A stretch of DNA of 64,000 nt from Acidobacteriota bacterium (GTDB taxonomy: Bacteria > Acidobacteriota > Vicinamibacteria > Vicinamibacterales > SCN-69-37), in assembly GCA_020853395.1 (NCBI GenBank), contig JADYYY010000016.1:1-64000 (forward strand), given 5' to 3'. The notes under the pieces were generated by a model. That model was not told where the DNA came from. It was given only the letters and a program-made list of their open reading frames with translations, and ran no database searches. The translations under genes and the position numbers were made by a program. Numbering within the stretch: the stretch's first letter is position 1; each line of letters begins with the position of its first letter. Shown in pieces: positions 8,894 to 17,899 of this stretch.

Positions 8894-9256
8894 TTCGCAG
8901 CGAAGCGGCACTGGATCGCCCGCGTGGCGCTGTTCGTCCTGCTCGGGACGTTCTCGTCGCCGCTCTTCGCCGCGATGCACCTCGCTTCGGGCGACGATCC
9001 GGCCTGCGATCCCTCCGGGCTCGGGCCACGGCACGCGTCCTCGCAGTTCGAAGCGGCGCAGCCGCCGCCGGCGAGCGGGCACTGCGACGTCTGTCACTGG
9101 ATCCGCGTCGTGACGCATCGACGCGCCGCCGGGCCGCCGAGGATGGACGTCCCGCGGGCGGCCGAGCTGGTCGCCCCCGCCCCCTACCAGACCTGGATCG
9201 GCCAGCCCCTTCTCTCGCCACGCGCGTCACGCGCTCCGCCCGTCGTCTCGCTGTAG
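8891..9256 (+). CDS. small exported CxxC protein, DUF2946-like
   Basis: A 121-residue protein with an N-terminal hydrophobic segment (about 9-28) that looks like a signal peptide, and a central HCDVCHWIRV motif that recalls DUF2946-type proteins found beside metal uptake genes. Cys/His residues suggest metal binding. It is the first gene of the cluster with the porin-like protein, solute-binding protein and permease. No enzyme function is implied. Confidence 0.6.
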   Translation: MFAAKRHWIARVALFVLLGTFSSPLFAAMHLASGDDPACDPSGLGPRHASSQFEAAQPPPASGHCDVCHWIRVVTHRRAAGPPRMDVPRAAELVAPAPYQTWIGQPLLSPRASRAPPVVSL

Positions 9257-9354
9257 TTCCGCGTCGCCGGAGCCCGGCCACCGGCCCGCCAGGTTGGCGG
9301 GCGCTGATCCGTGTCATCCGGGTGGACCGATCCCAGTGAGATGCGAGGTGTGAG

Positions 9355-10740
9355 ATGAACCGTCGATTCTGTGTTGTCGCAGCCACGGCTGTCGGAATCG
9401 TCGCGGCGCTGGCGTTCGCGGCGCGCGCCGAGGCGCAGCCGGCGCCGCGGACAGCCGCGTCCGCCGCCGACGCGCCCGATGACGTCCGCGCGCTCCGCGA
9501 GGAGCTCGATCGGCTGCGAGAGGAGTTCGCCGCGATCCGCCGGCAGTACGACGATCGGCTGTTCGCGCTCGAAGAACGGCTTGCGGCAATCAGCGGAGGG
9601 CCGCGCGTGATTGCGCCCGATGCGGCATCCGTTGCGCGTGGTGCGTCCGCTGAGGAAGCGGCGGCGCCACGGTCGCCTGCCCCCGAGCGTCCGGTGCCGC
9701 AGGACGCCGCGCTCCAATCCGCCACTCCGCCAAGCTCCGCCCAGGTCTTCAACCCCGCGACCTCGGTGATCGGCAATTTCGTGGCCGCCGCCGGGAGGAA
9801 CGCGGCGAGTGCCCAGCCTTCGTTCGAGCTGGGCGAAGCCGAGGTTGCCTTTCAGGCCGTCGTGGACCCGTACTCCCGCGCCGACTTCTACCTCGCCGCG
9901 TCGCCCGAAGGCCTCGAGATCGAAGAGGGCTACCTCACGTTCACGGCGCTCCCGGCGGACCTGCTCCTGAAGGTCGGCAAGCTTCGCGCGCAGTTCGGGA
10001 AGGCGAACACCCTGCACACGCACGCGCGGCCGACGGCCGACGTGCCGCTCGTGGTCGAGAACCTCATCGGCGGCGACGAGGGGCTGTCGGACGCCGGCGT
10101 GTCGCTCTCGCGGTTGATTCACAACCCGTACGTGTTCCTGGAGGCGACCGGCGAAGTCTATGCCGGCACGTCGGACGTCTTCGCCACCTCGCGCCGATCG
10201 CGGCTGACCTACGTCGGCCGGCTCCGCGCGTACCGCGATCTGACGGAAGACAAGAACCTCGATCTCGGCGCGTCGTTCGCGTACGGGCCCACGGAGGGGT
10301 TGCTGCCCGACACGCTGTTCGGGCCGGACGGCGTGGTCCCCGAGCTCGGCAAGCGGCTCATCGGCGTCGACGCGACCTTCCGGTACCGGCCGCTGCGGCG
10401 CGCGATCTACAGCCGGCTGAACCTGCGGACCGAGCTGGTCTGGAGCCGCCAGAGCCTGCCGGCCGCCAGCCACACGACGGCATTCGGGTTCTACGGTCTC
10501 GGCGAGTACCAGTTCGCACGCCGGTGGTACCTCGGCGCTCGCGTGGATCGCGCCGGCCGCGTCTTCGACGGGACGTCGAAGGACTACGGCGGGTCGTTCT
10601 TCGTCACGTTCTGGCCGACCGAGTTCAGCCAGATCCGCAGCCAGTACCGGCGGACGCGTTACGCGGAAGGCCTCACCGCCAACGAGCTGCTCATGCAGGT
10701 CAACTTCGCGATCGGGGCTCATGGCGCCCACGTGTTCTAA
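9355..10740 (+). CDS. outer-membrane porin-like protein of metal-uptake cluster
   Basis: A 461-residue exported protein. Signal peptide (about 1-27, ending AEAQP), then a heptad-like coiled coil (about 43-80, ALREELDRLREEF), an Ala/Pro linker, and about 320 residues rich in alternating aromatic/polar strands (LLLKVGKLRAQFGK, RSRLTYVGRLRAY, GFYGLGEYQF) as in beta-barrels. A leading coiled coil before a barrel is also seen in OprO/P-like porins. The solute-binding gene begins 16 bases after its stop, suggesting an outer-membrane entry route for the metal. Confidence 0.65.
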   Translation: MNRRFCVVAATAVGIVAALAFAARAEAQPAPRTAASAADAPDDVRALREELDRLREEFAAIRRQYDDRLFALEERLAAISGGPRVIAPDAASVARGASAEEAAAPRSPAPERPVPQDAALQSATPPSSAQVFNPATSVIGNFVAAAGRNAASAQPSFELGEAEVAFQAVVDPYSRADFYLAASPEGLEIEEGYLTFTALPADLLLKVGKLRAQFGKANTLHTHARPTADVPLVVENLIGGDEGLSDAGVSLSRLIHNPYVFLEATGEVYAGTSDVFATSRRSRLTYVGRLRAYRDLTEDKNLDLGASFAYGPTEGLLPDTLFGPDGVVPELGKRLIGVDATFRYRPLRRAIYSRLNLRTELVWSRQSLPAASHTTAFGFYGLGEYQFARRWYLGARVDRAGRVFDGTSKDYGGSFFVTFWPTEFSQIRSQYRRTRYAEGLTANELLMQVNFAIGAHGAHVF

Positions 10741-10756
10741 CGCCACGGAGAAGGTC

Positions 10757-11689
10757 ATGCGCACATCAGCGTTCCGTCTCACGTTCCTCGCCGTGCTCGC
10801 CGTGCTCGGTGCGGCCGCGCCCGCCCGCGCGGCGCTCAGCGTCGTCACGACCACCGAGGACCTCGCCGCCATCGTGCGCGAGGTCGGCGGTGACAAGGTG
10901 ACCGTCACGGCCCTGGCGAAGGGCTATCAGGATCCGCACTTCGTGGAGCCGAAGCCGAGCTTCATCCTCGCCGTCAGTCGCGCCAACCTGCTCGTCGTCG
11001 TCGGCCGCGAGCTCGAAGTCGGCTGGCTGCCGACGCTCATCACGAGCAGCCGGAACGCCAGGATCCAGCCGGGCGCGCCGGGCTACCTCGATGCCTCGCT
11101 CAACGTCCGGATTCTCGAGATCCCGACCGGACAGATCACCCGCGCGATGGGCGACGTCCATCCGCAAGGCAATCCGCACTACTGGCTCGATCCGGCCAAC
11201 GGCCGCCGCATCGCCGAGGCCGTGCGCGATCGGCTCGCGCAGCTCGCGCCGGCGGACCGCGCGACGTTCGAGAGCCGCTACCAGGACTTCGACCGCCGGC
11301 TGGCCGCGGCCGAGAAGCGCTGGGACGCCGCCATGGCGCCGTACAAAGGCACCAAGATCGTCACGTATCACCGCTCGTGGCCGAACTTCATGGATCGCTT
11401 CGGCCTCGCCGTGATGGGGTACGTCGAGCCCAAGCCTGGGATCCCGCCGTCGCCGTCGCACACGGTGGAGCTCATCGGCGACATGAAAGCCCAAGGGGTC
11501 AAGCTCATCGTCGTCGAGCCGTACTTCGACAAGAAGACGCCACAGGCGATCGCGGCGCAGGTCGGGGGGCTCGTGCTCGAGCTGATGCCGTCGGTCGGCG
11601 GCGACAGGAGCATCACCGACTACATCGAGCTCTTCGACTACGACATCGACCTGCTGACGGCGTCGTTGCGGAAAGCGACGGGCCGATAG
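10757..11689 (+). CDS. zinc/manganese ABC transporter substrate-binding protein (ZnuA-like, cluster A-I)
   Basis: Periplasmic metal-binding protein, 310 residues, signal peptide about 1-25. Probable metal ligands are H61 (YQDPHFVEPKP), H141 (GNPHYWLDP) and later His/Asp residues around TYHRSW and the C-terminus (SITDYIELFDYD). The His-rich loop found in many ZnuA proteins is absent. The ATG at 10757 sits just before a clear signal sequence. Its stop codon shares a base with the permease GTG. Confidence 0.85.
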   Translation: MRTSAFRLTFLAVLAVLGAAAPARAALSVVTTTEDLAAIVREVGGDKVTVTALAKGYQDPHFVEPKPSFILAVSRANLLVVVGRELEVGWLPTLITSSRNARIQPGAPGYLDASLNVRILEIPTGQITRAMGDVHPQGNPHYWLDPANGRRIAEAVRDRLAQLAPADRATFESRYQDFDRRLAAAEKRWDAAMAPYKGTKIVTYHRSWPNFMDRFGLAVMGYVEPKPGIPPSPSHTVELIGDMKAQGVKLIVVEPYFDKKTPQAIAAQVGGLVLELMPSVGGDRSITDYIELFDYDIDLLTASLRKATGR

Positions 11690-12516
11690 TGGATCCCGTG
11701 CTGCTCACGTTCCTCGCGGCACCCATCGCCGCGAGCCTGATCATCGCCGGCATCCACGCCTACCTCGGCCTGCACGTCGTCGAGCGCGGCGTGATCTTCG
11801 TGGATCTGTCGCTCGCGCAGATCGCGTCGCTCGGCGCGGCCATCGCGGTGTGGCAGGGAGCCGATCCGCACGCCCCGTCGGTGTACTGGATGAGCCTCGC
11901 GTTCACGATGATCGGCGCCGCCGTGTTCGCGCTCGTCAAGGGGCACGACGCGAACATCCCGCAGGAGGCGATCATCGGCATCTCGTACGCCGTGGCGTCG
12001 GCCGCCGTGATCCTCACGATGAGCCAGTCGACGGGCGAAGCCGAGCACTTGAAGGACATGCTCGTGGGCAACATCCTCGCCGTGCAGTGGCCCGAGGTCT
12101 GGCTGACCGGCGGCGTCTACTTCGTGATCGGCCTGTTCCACTATGCGTTCCGCCAGCGGTTCCTCGAGATCTCGGTGGATCCCCGGGGCGCCGCGGCGCG
12201 CGGCGTCAGCGTGCGCGCCTGGGACTTCCTCTTCTACGCGTCGTTCGGCCTCGTCGTCACCCGGTCGGTCGCGATCGCGGGCGTGCTGCTGGTCTTCTGC
12301 TATTTGATCGTGCCGTCGGTCGGCGCCATGCTCTGGGCGCGGCGCATCGGGGCGCGGCTGGCCATCGGCTGGGTGATGGGCGTCCTCGTCTCGATCCTCG
12401 GGATGTACTTCTCGGTGGTGTTCGACCTGCCGACCGGCGCCACCATCGTGTGCACCTTCGGCCTCGTGCTCATGGCGATGGCCGCGCTGCGGCCGCTCGT
12501 CGCCGGCCGGCGCTGA
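11689..12516 (+). CDS. metal ABC transporter permease (ZnuB/MntB-like, ABC-3 family)
   Basis: Inner-membrane permease, 275 residues, with about eight hydrophobic helices and the ABC-3 pattern: GLHVVERGVIFVDLSLAQIASLG near the N-terminus and SVAIAGVLLVFCYLIVPSVGA in the C-terminal half. GTG start overlaps the solute-binding gene by one base. No partner ATPase follows; the only ABC ATPases in the window (1.4 and 34.5 kb) are of exporter and LolD type. Confidence 0.88.
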   Translation: MDPVLLTFLAAPIAASLIIAGIHAYLGLHVVERGVIFVDLSLAQIASLGAAIAVWQGADPHAPSVYWMSLAFTMIGAAVFALVKGHDANIPQEAIIGISYAVASAAVILTMSQSTGEAEHLKDMLVGNILAVQWPEVWLTGGVYFVIGLFHYAFRQRFLEISVDPRGAAARGVSVRAWDFLFYASFGLVVTRSVAIAGVLLVFCYLIVPSVGAMLWARRIGARLAIGWVMGVLVSILGMYFSVVFDLPTGATIVCTFGLVLMAMAALRPLVAGRR

Positions 12517-12583
12517 CGGGATTCGGCCGTCCGGCGCCCGCGGTTTGCGGTATAGTGTCCGGTACACCTTATTGGACTGGTCC

Positions 12584-13186
12584 ATGCGGGGCGATTCAGT
12601 TCGTGACTTCTACGCGAAGACCCTGGCACTGCTGGGGCTCGGCGTGCTGGCCGGCACTGGCGCGCTCGTGGACTACTGGCCCGCGTCGAAGGTGAACCTC
12701 CCCGCGGCCGATCCCGTCTTGGTCATGCCGGACGTCGCCTGGACGGCGATCCCGGCTGCGCCGGTTCGGCCGGTCGAGCTTCGGCTCGCGCCGCTCGTCA
12801 CGCCGATGACCGCCGCTCCCGCACCCATTCTGCCCGTGCCCGAGCCGGTCTTCGTCATGCCGGCGCTGCAGCGCGTCGTGCTCTCGGCGCCGCCAGCCGA
12901 CGTCTTGACGCCCGTCGTCTGGACGGCCTCGCAGCCGCACACCGAGATCGCGCTCTCCGATTACCAGCCGTTCGAGCCGGTCGCCGTCCTGGCGTCGAGC
13001 GATCTTCGCGAGCCCGTCGCGTCGCTCGCGACGACGTCGTCGCCGGACGACGATGACTGGTGGATTACGGCGGCGGCGAAGCGCACCGGCTCGTCGATCG
13101 CGCGTACCGGCGTCCGCACGGGCGCCTCGTTCGTCGGCCTCGTCCGCGCCGTCAACCGCGCGGTGCGGCGGGCGCTCCCGAACTGA
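12584..13186 (+). CDS. hypothetical proline/valine-rich protein with one membrane anchor
   Basis: I do not recognise a family. The 200-residue protein has one hydrophobic segment (about 14-28, LALLGLGVLAGTGAL), then a long low-complexity Pro/Ala/Val region with repeated phrases (PVLVMPDVAWTA, PVFVMPALQ, PVVWTAS) and a basic C-terminus. A TATAGT hexamer at 12551-12556 may be its -10 element. An in-frame TTG at 12545 is possible but would read through that element. Confidence 0.5.
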   Translation: MRGDSVRDFYAKTLALLGLGVLAGTGALVDYWPASKVNLPAADPVLVMPDVAWTAIPAAPVRPVELRLAPLVTPMTAAPAPILPVPEPVFVMPALQRVVLSAPPADVLTPVVWTASQPHTEIALSDYQPFEPVAVLASSDLREPVASLATTSSPDDDDWWITAAAKRTGSSIARTGVRTGASFVGLVRAVNRAVRRALPN

Positions 13187-13228
13187 TCGTCCCGATCCCG
13201 CGCCACCTCGGCGACGTCGAGTGAGCCC

Positions 13229-14599
13229 GTGCGTCCGATCGCTGATTCCATTCTCGAGACGATCGGCGACACGCCGCTCGTGCGGATCCATCGCCTGACC
13301 CGGGGCGTCGTGCGCGCCGAGGTGCTCGCCAAGCTCGAGACCTTCAATCCCGGCCACTCGACGAAGGACCGAATGGCCGTCCGGATGATCGAGGACGCCG
13401 AGCGGCGCGGACGGCTCGTTCCTGGCGGCGTGATCGTGGAAGGCACGTCGGGCAACACCGGCATGGGGCTGGCGATGGCCGCCGCCGTCAAAGGCTATCG
13501 CTGCATCTTCACGACCACCGACAAGCAATCGAAGGAGAAGATGGACGCGTTGCGGGCCTTCGGCGCCGAGGTCGTCGTCTGCCCGACCGACGTGGACCCG
13601 GAGGATCCGCGGTCCTACTACTCGGTGGCCGCGCGGATCGAGCGGGAGACGCCGAACGCGTGGCGCGCGAGCCAGTACGACAACCCCGCCAATCCTGCCG
13701 CCCACTTCGAGCAGACGGGACCGGAGATTTGGGAGCAGACCGGCGGCCGCATCACGCAGCTCGTGTGCGGCGTCGGCACCGGCGGCACGATCTCGGGTGC
13801 GGGCCGCTACCTGAAATCGAAGAATCCGGCCATCAAGGTCTGGGGTATCGACACGTACGGGTCGGCGCTGAAGACGTTCAAGGACACGGGCGTCTTCGAC
13901 AAGAACGAGAGCTACCCGTACATCACCGAAGGCATCGGCGAGGACTTCCTGCCGGCGAACGTCGACTTCGACGTCATCGATCACTTCGAGAAGGTCACCG
14001 ACCGCGACGCCGCGATCATGACCCGGCGGTTGACGCGCGAAGAAGGCATCTTCGCCGGCAACTCCGCCGGCGCCGTGATGGCCGGCTTGCTGCAGCTCGC
14101 GCCGCACTTCACCGGCGCCGACGTGGTCGTCGCGATTCTCCACGACCACGGCACCCGGTATCTCGCCAAGATGTTCAACGACGAGTGGATGCACGCCCAC
14201 GGCTTCCTGGACAAGACGGGGCTCGTGGCGCGCGACCTCGTGGCGCACCGGACGCGCCGGACGCTCGTGACGGTCGAGGCGTCCGCGCCCGTGAGCCGCG
14301 CCGTGCAGGTCATGACCGAGCACGACTACTCCCAGGTGCCGGTCACCGAGGATGGGCGCATCGTGGGCTCGGTGAACGAGCCATGCCTCTACTCGGCGCT
14401 CGTCAACGATCCCGGCGTCCGCCTGCAGCCGGTGCGCACCGTGATGCAGGCAGCGTTTCCGTTCGTCGACATCTCGACGGGGATCGACGCGCTGGCGGCG
14501 ATGATCACGGCCGACAACCCCGCCGTGCTGGTGCGCGACTTCAAGTCGAACGAGACGTTCATCATCACCCGCTCCGACATCATTCGCGCGATGGGGTAG
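13229..14599 (+). CDS. cbs: PLP-dependent cystathionine beta-synthase with CBS domain pair
   Basis: Condenses serine (or an activated serine) with homocysteine to cystathionine in reverse transsulfuration. The 456-residue protein has the fold-II PLP domain: lysine K46 in HSTKDR, GTSGNTG (72-78) and GVGTGGTISG (181-190). Two CBS domains fill about 340-456 (SRAVQVMTEHDYSQVPVTEDGR), the regulatory module of this subfamily. It starts with GTG at 13229. Cysteine synthase activity cannot be excluded from sequence alone. Confidence 0.87.
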   Translation: MRPIADSILETIGDTPLVRIHRLTRGVVRAEVLAKLETFNPGHSTKDRMAVRMIEDAERRGRLVPGGVIVEGTSGNTGMGLAMAAAVKGYRCIFTTTDKQSKEKMDALRAFGAEVVVCPTDVDPEDPRSYYSVAARIERETPNAWRASQYDNPANPAAHFEQTGPEIWEQTGGRITQLVCGVGTGGTISGAGRYLKSKNPAIKVWGIDTYGSALKTFKDTGVFDKNESYPYITEGIGEDFLPANVDFDVIDHFEKVTDRDAAIMTRRLTREEGIFAGNSAGAVMAGLLQLAPHFTGADVVVAILHDHGTRYLAKMFNDEWMHAHGFLDKTGLVARDLVAHRTRRTLVTVEASAPVSRAVQVMTEHDYSQVPVTEDGRIVGSVNEPCLYSALVNDPGVRLQPVRTVMQAAFPFVDISTGIDALAAMITADNPAVLVRDFKSNETFIITRSDIIRAMG

Positions 14600-14637
14600 C
14601 GGGGCGAGCGCGGCCGGTGACGCCGGAGCCGCGTGCG

Positions 14638-15777
14638 ATGATGAAGGGCATGGACGAGACCCCTCCCGCCGACGATCTGGCGCAGGGCGCCATCGAGCCG
14701 CTCGAGCCGTTGTCTCGCCGGCTGGCGCCGACGCGTCAGCGGCTGCGCCGCCGGACCGGCACGGGCGATCCGGAGCTCGACGCCCGGATCCGCGCGCTCG
14801 TGGAATCGATCGAGGTCGATCATCCGGCGCTGCTCGAGGACATCGTGCAGACCGCCTTCGTCATGGCACGCAGCGCGGACCGCGGCGAGATGAAGCTCGT
14901 CAGCCGATCGCTGCGGGAGCTGAGCCGCGCGTTCCGCATCTTCGGCCCGTACCGCGGTCGGCGCAAAGTGTCGATCTTCGGATCGGCGCGGACGCAGGCG
15001 CACGAACCGGAGTACGTCGCGGCCCGCGACTTCGCGGCCGAGATGAGCCGCCGCGGCTGGATGGTGATCACGGGCGCCGGCCCGGGCATCATGGCCGCCG
15101 GGCACGAAGGCGCCGGCGCCGCCAACAGCTTCGGCGTGGGCATCAAGCTGCCGGCCGAGCAGGAAGCCAACGCGTTCATCGCGCGCGATCCCAAGCTCAT
15201 CGACTTCAAGTACTTCTTCACGCGCAAGATCGCGTTCATCAAGGAGTCGGACGCGTTCGCGCTGCTGCCCGGCGGATTCGGCACGCTCGACGAGGCGTAC
15301 GAGCTGCTGACGCTCATGCAAACCGGCAAGGCGGCGATCCGGCCGGTCGTGCTGATCGATCCGGAGGGCAGCCGCTACTGGCACGAGTGGCGAACGGGGG
15401 TCGAGGAGCATCTCGTCGCGAACCGGCTCGTGTCGGCAGACGATCTGTCGTTCGTCAAGCTCGTCTACGGGATCCCGGAGGCGGTGGAAGAGATCGAGCG
15501 GTTCTACGCCAACTACCAGTCCGCGCGGTACGTCGGCGAGCGGCTGGTGATCCGGCTCGAGCACGCGCCGACGCCGGAACAGCTCGCGCGGCTCAACGCA
15601 CAGTTCTCGGACCTCGTCGCCGCCGGGGCGATTGAGTCGATTCCCACGACCGCCGAAGAGCTCCGCGACAACGACGTCGTCGACCTGCCGCGGATCGCGT
15701 TCCAGCCGAAGTACGACTTCGCGCGCCTGCGCCAGTTGATCGACGCCATCAACGCGTTCGCGACGCCGGCCGCGTGA
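14638..15777 (+). CDS. LOG-family (lysine decarboxylase-like) Rossmann protein
   Basis: Central domain matches the TIGR00730/LOG family, which includes cytokinin riboside 5'-monophosphate phosphoribohydrolases and other nucleotide hydrolases. It has VSIFGSARTQ, ITGAGPGIMAAGHEGA and the LLPGGFGTLDEAYELLT motif. At 379 residues it is longer than minimal LOG proteins, with about 105 extra N-terminal and 80 extra C-terminal residues. ATG at 14638 has GGAG 8 bases upstream; 14650 is an alternative. Confidence 0.8.
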   Translation: MMKGMDETPPADDLAQGAIEPLEPLSRRLAPTRQRLRRRTGTGDPELDARIRALVESIEVDHPALLEDIVQTAFVMARSADRGEMKLVSRSLRELSRAFRIFGPYRGRRKVSIFGSARTQAHEPEYVAARDFAAEMSRRGWMVITGAGPGIMAAGHEGAGAANSFGVGIKLPAEQEANAFIARDPKLIDFKYFFTRKIAFIKESDAFALLPGGFGTLDEAYELLTLMQTGKAAIRPVVLIDPEGSRYWHEWRTGVEEHLVANRLVSADDLSFVKLVYGIPEAVEEIERFYANYQSARYVGERLVIRLEHAPTPEQLARLNAQFSDLVAAGAIESIPTTAEELRDNDVVDLPRIAFQPKYDFARLRQLIDAINAFATPAA

Positions 15778-15927
15778 CGCGGCGATGGCCCTCGACGCGC
15801 GGGCAGACCGGCGCCTGTGCAGCCCGGCGAGCGCAGCCTCGCATGTTCGGGCAGGCGGACGAACGACGATCCCGTTGGCGCGTCGTCCGACGATCCCGCC
15901 GACGGGAGACCGGCTGTACGCCGATCC

Positions 15928-17874
15928 TCAGCGCACGCGGTAGAGCTCGAGCGGGCCGTCGGCGCCGGCCGGCTGCAGGTGGAGCGTCGTGATCAGGAAC
16001 CGCCGCGCATCGTCCGGTACGCGGTCGCGATCGACGACGACCCAGCCGAGCCCGACCTGCGCGACGAACGCATCGGCGGCGTTCGCCGCGCGCTGGAGGG
16101 CCTCGGCCTGCGGCTGGCGCTCCTCGCTCCACGCGATCAGCACCGACGCGTACGGGTGCTGTTCGTAGATCGCTTTGGTGCGCTCGTCGACGCGTGAGAG
16201 GTATCCGCCGACGATCGGCTTGCGGTGCGTGGTCTGGTAGAGCAGCGACCCCGGGCCGAAGTTGCCGATCGACGACAAGCCGTCCCGGACGCCGAACGGC
16301 ACCTCGAGCACGCTCGCGGGACGCGGGTCGTCCGCGATCGTGCGATACACGTCCGGCGTCGCGGCGGTGTAGAGCGGCCGAGGCGCGGGCAGCAGCTCGA
16401 TCGCCAGCGCGGCGGCGACCGCGGCCACGATCGTCCGGCCCCGCGACGCCGGCGCGGCGTGCAGGATGGCGGCCAGCGCCTGGGCGAAGATCGCCGACAG
16501 CCCGAGGAACATGAGGATCCCGAACCGCTGCGGCATGCGGGCATCGCCGATGACCGGCAGGTAGCGCAGGAACGTCCACGGCGTCGGCACGAACGTCTGG
16601 TGCCCGGCGACGCGCAGGAAGGGGCCGAACGCGAGCAATGCGAAGCCGATCGTGATCACGAGCCAGAGCCGATCGATTCGAAGGCCGGCGCGTCGCGCGC
16701 AGAAGATCGTCGCGGCCGCCACCCACGAGATCGAGAGCACGTTCTCTTCGTAGCGGCCGGGCTGGCGCGCCACCCAGTCGACGATCGCCGACGGCGCCCA
16801 CGGATGGTTCGGGTTGGGCAGCAGGAACGCCAGCAGGTCGGCGCCGGGAGCGCTCGATCGCCAGAGCACGGGCGCCCGCACGAAACGCGACTCCGCGGCG
16901 AGTTGGCCCAGCGCGTAGAGCTCCGGCGCCATCAGGATTGCCGCGGTCGTCGCCATCACGATCGCGCCGATCCAGATCCGGCTCGGCAGCGGCCGCCAGC
17001 GGACGGCGAACGTCCACGTCAGCAGCACTCTCGCGGCCACGAGCACCGACAGCAGCAGCATCGGCGTGTACAGCGTCCGCATCGACACGCTGCCGGCGCC
17101 TGCGCGCAGCGTGCCGCCGCTCAGCCCGTAGACCGTCGTCATCACGACGACGAGCGCGGCGGCGACGACGTCGATGGTGCGCCTGGCGCCGGCGCCGCGT
17201 TGGCGGCGGCCGGCGATCGTGATCTCCACGACCCGGACCGCTGCGACCACCACGGCCAGCATCGCGCAGTAGATCGCGTAGTACGGATCCGAGTACGCGG
17301 CCCACGCCACCGCGACGCCCGCGAGCGCGGCATCGCGGACGCGGCGATGCTGCCACGTCACGTCGAACCAGTACAGGAAGAACGGCAGCGCCGCGGCCGA
17401 GGCCAGGCTGAAGTGGGCCGTTCCGCGCGCGACGAGAAAGGGCGAGGCCGCGAACATCGCGCCCGCGACCCACGACACGGCCGCGCGGCCGGTGACGTGG
17501 TGCGCCAACACGAACATGCCGAGGCCGGAGAGCGCGATACCCAGCATGAAGACGACGTTGAACGCCCCGACGACGCCGAGCCACGGCTGCAGCGGCAACG
17601 TCAGCAGGTCCGCCGCAGCCGTGTAGTTGTGCAGGCCGAGCGGCGCGGCGCCCGCCAGCAGGAGGACCATCGAGGTCGAGAAGGGCCAGTGCTGGCGTTC
17701 GAGGAGCTCGTGACGGAAGACCCACGTGTTCCAGACGTACACGCCCGTATCGCCTCCGGGGATGCCGGTGACGTGCGTGGAGAGATGGAGAGCCAGCGGC
17801 CAGGTCTGGAGGACGGCGAGCAGGCAGTACCCCGCGAAGGCCGGCAGCGCGAGACGTCGAAGAGACGAGGGCAT
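15928..17874 (-). CDS. large polytopic membrane protein, glycosyltransferase-C-like topology
   Basis: A 648-residue protein with a dozen or so hydrophobic helices and a soluble C-terminal domain of about 150 residues (PRPASVLEVPFGVRDG...). The pattern of an early periplasmic-type loop (STHVTGIPGGDTGVYVWNTW) and many helices resembles GT-C membrane glycosyltransferases and uncharacterised YfhO-like proteins, but no diagnostic motif was confirmed. Last gene of a minus-strand run beginning at pyruvate kinase, 25 bases after the previous stop. Confidence 0.6.
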   Translation of the reverse strand: MPSSLRRLALPAFAGYCLLAVLQTWPLALHLSTHVTGIPGGDTGVYVWNTWVFRHELLERQHWPFSTSMVLLLAGAAPLGLHNYTAAADLLTLPLQPWLGVVGAFNVVFMLGIALSGLGMFVLAHHVTGRAAVSWVAGAMFAASPFLVARGTAHFSLASAAALPFFLYWFDVTWQHRRVRDAALAGVAVAWAAYSDPYYAIYCAMLAVVVAAVRVVEITIAGRRQRGAGARRTIDVVAAALVVVMTTVYGLSGGTLRAGAGSVSMRTLYTPMLLLSVLVAARVLLTWTFAVRWRPLPSRIWIGAIVMATTAAILMAPELYALGQLAAESRFVRAPVLWRSSAPGADLLAFLLPNPNHPWAPSAIVDWVARQPGRYEENVLSISWVAAATIFCARRAGLRIDRLWLVITIGFALLAFGPFLRVAGHQTFVPTPWTFLRYLPVIGDARMPQRFGILMFLGLSAIFAQALAAILHAAPASRGRTIVAAVAAALAIELLPAPRPLYTAATPDVYRTIADDPRPASVLEVPFGVRDGLSSIGNFGPGSLLYQTTHRKPIVGGYLSRVDERTKAIYEQHPYASVLIAWSEERQPQAEALQRAANAADAFVAQVGLGWVVVDRDRVPDDARRFLITTLHLQPAGADGPLELYRVR

Positions 17875-17899
17875 GCGGATCGCGCGCGAGTGATGCGTG

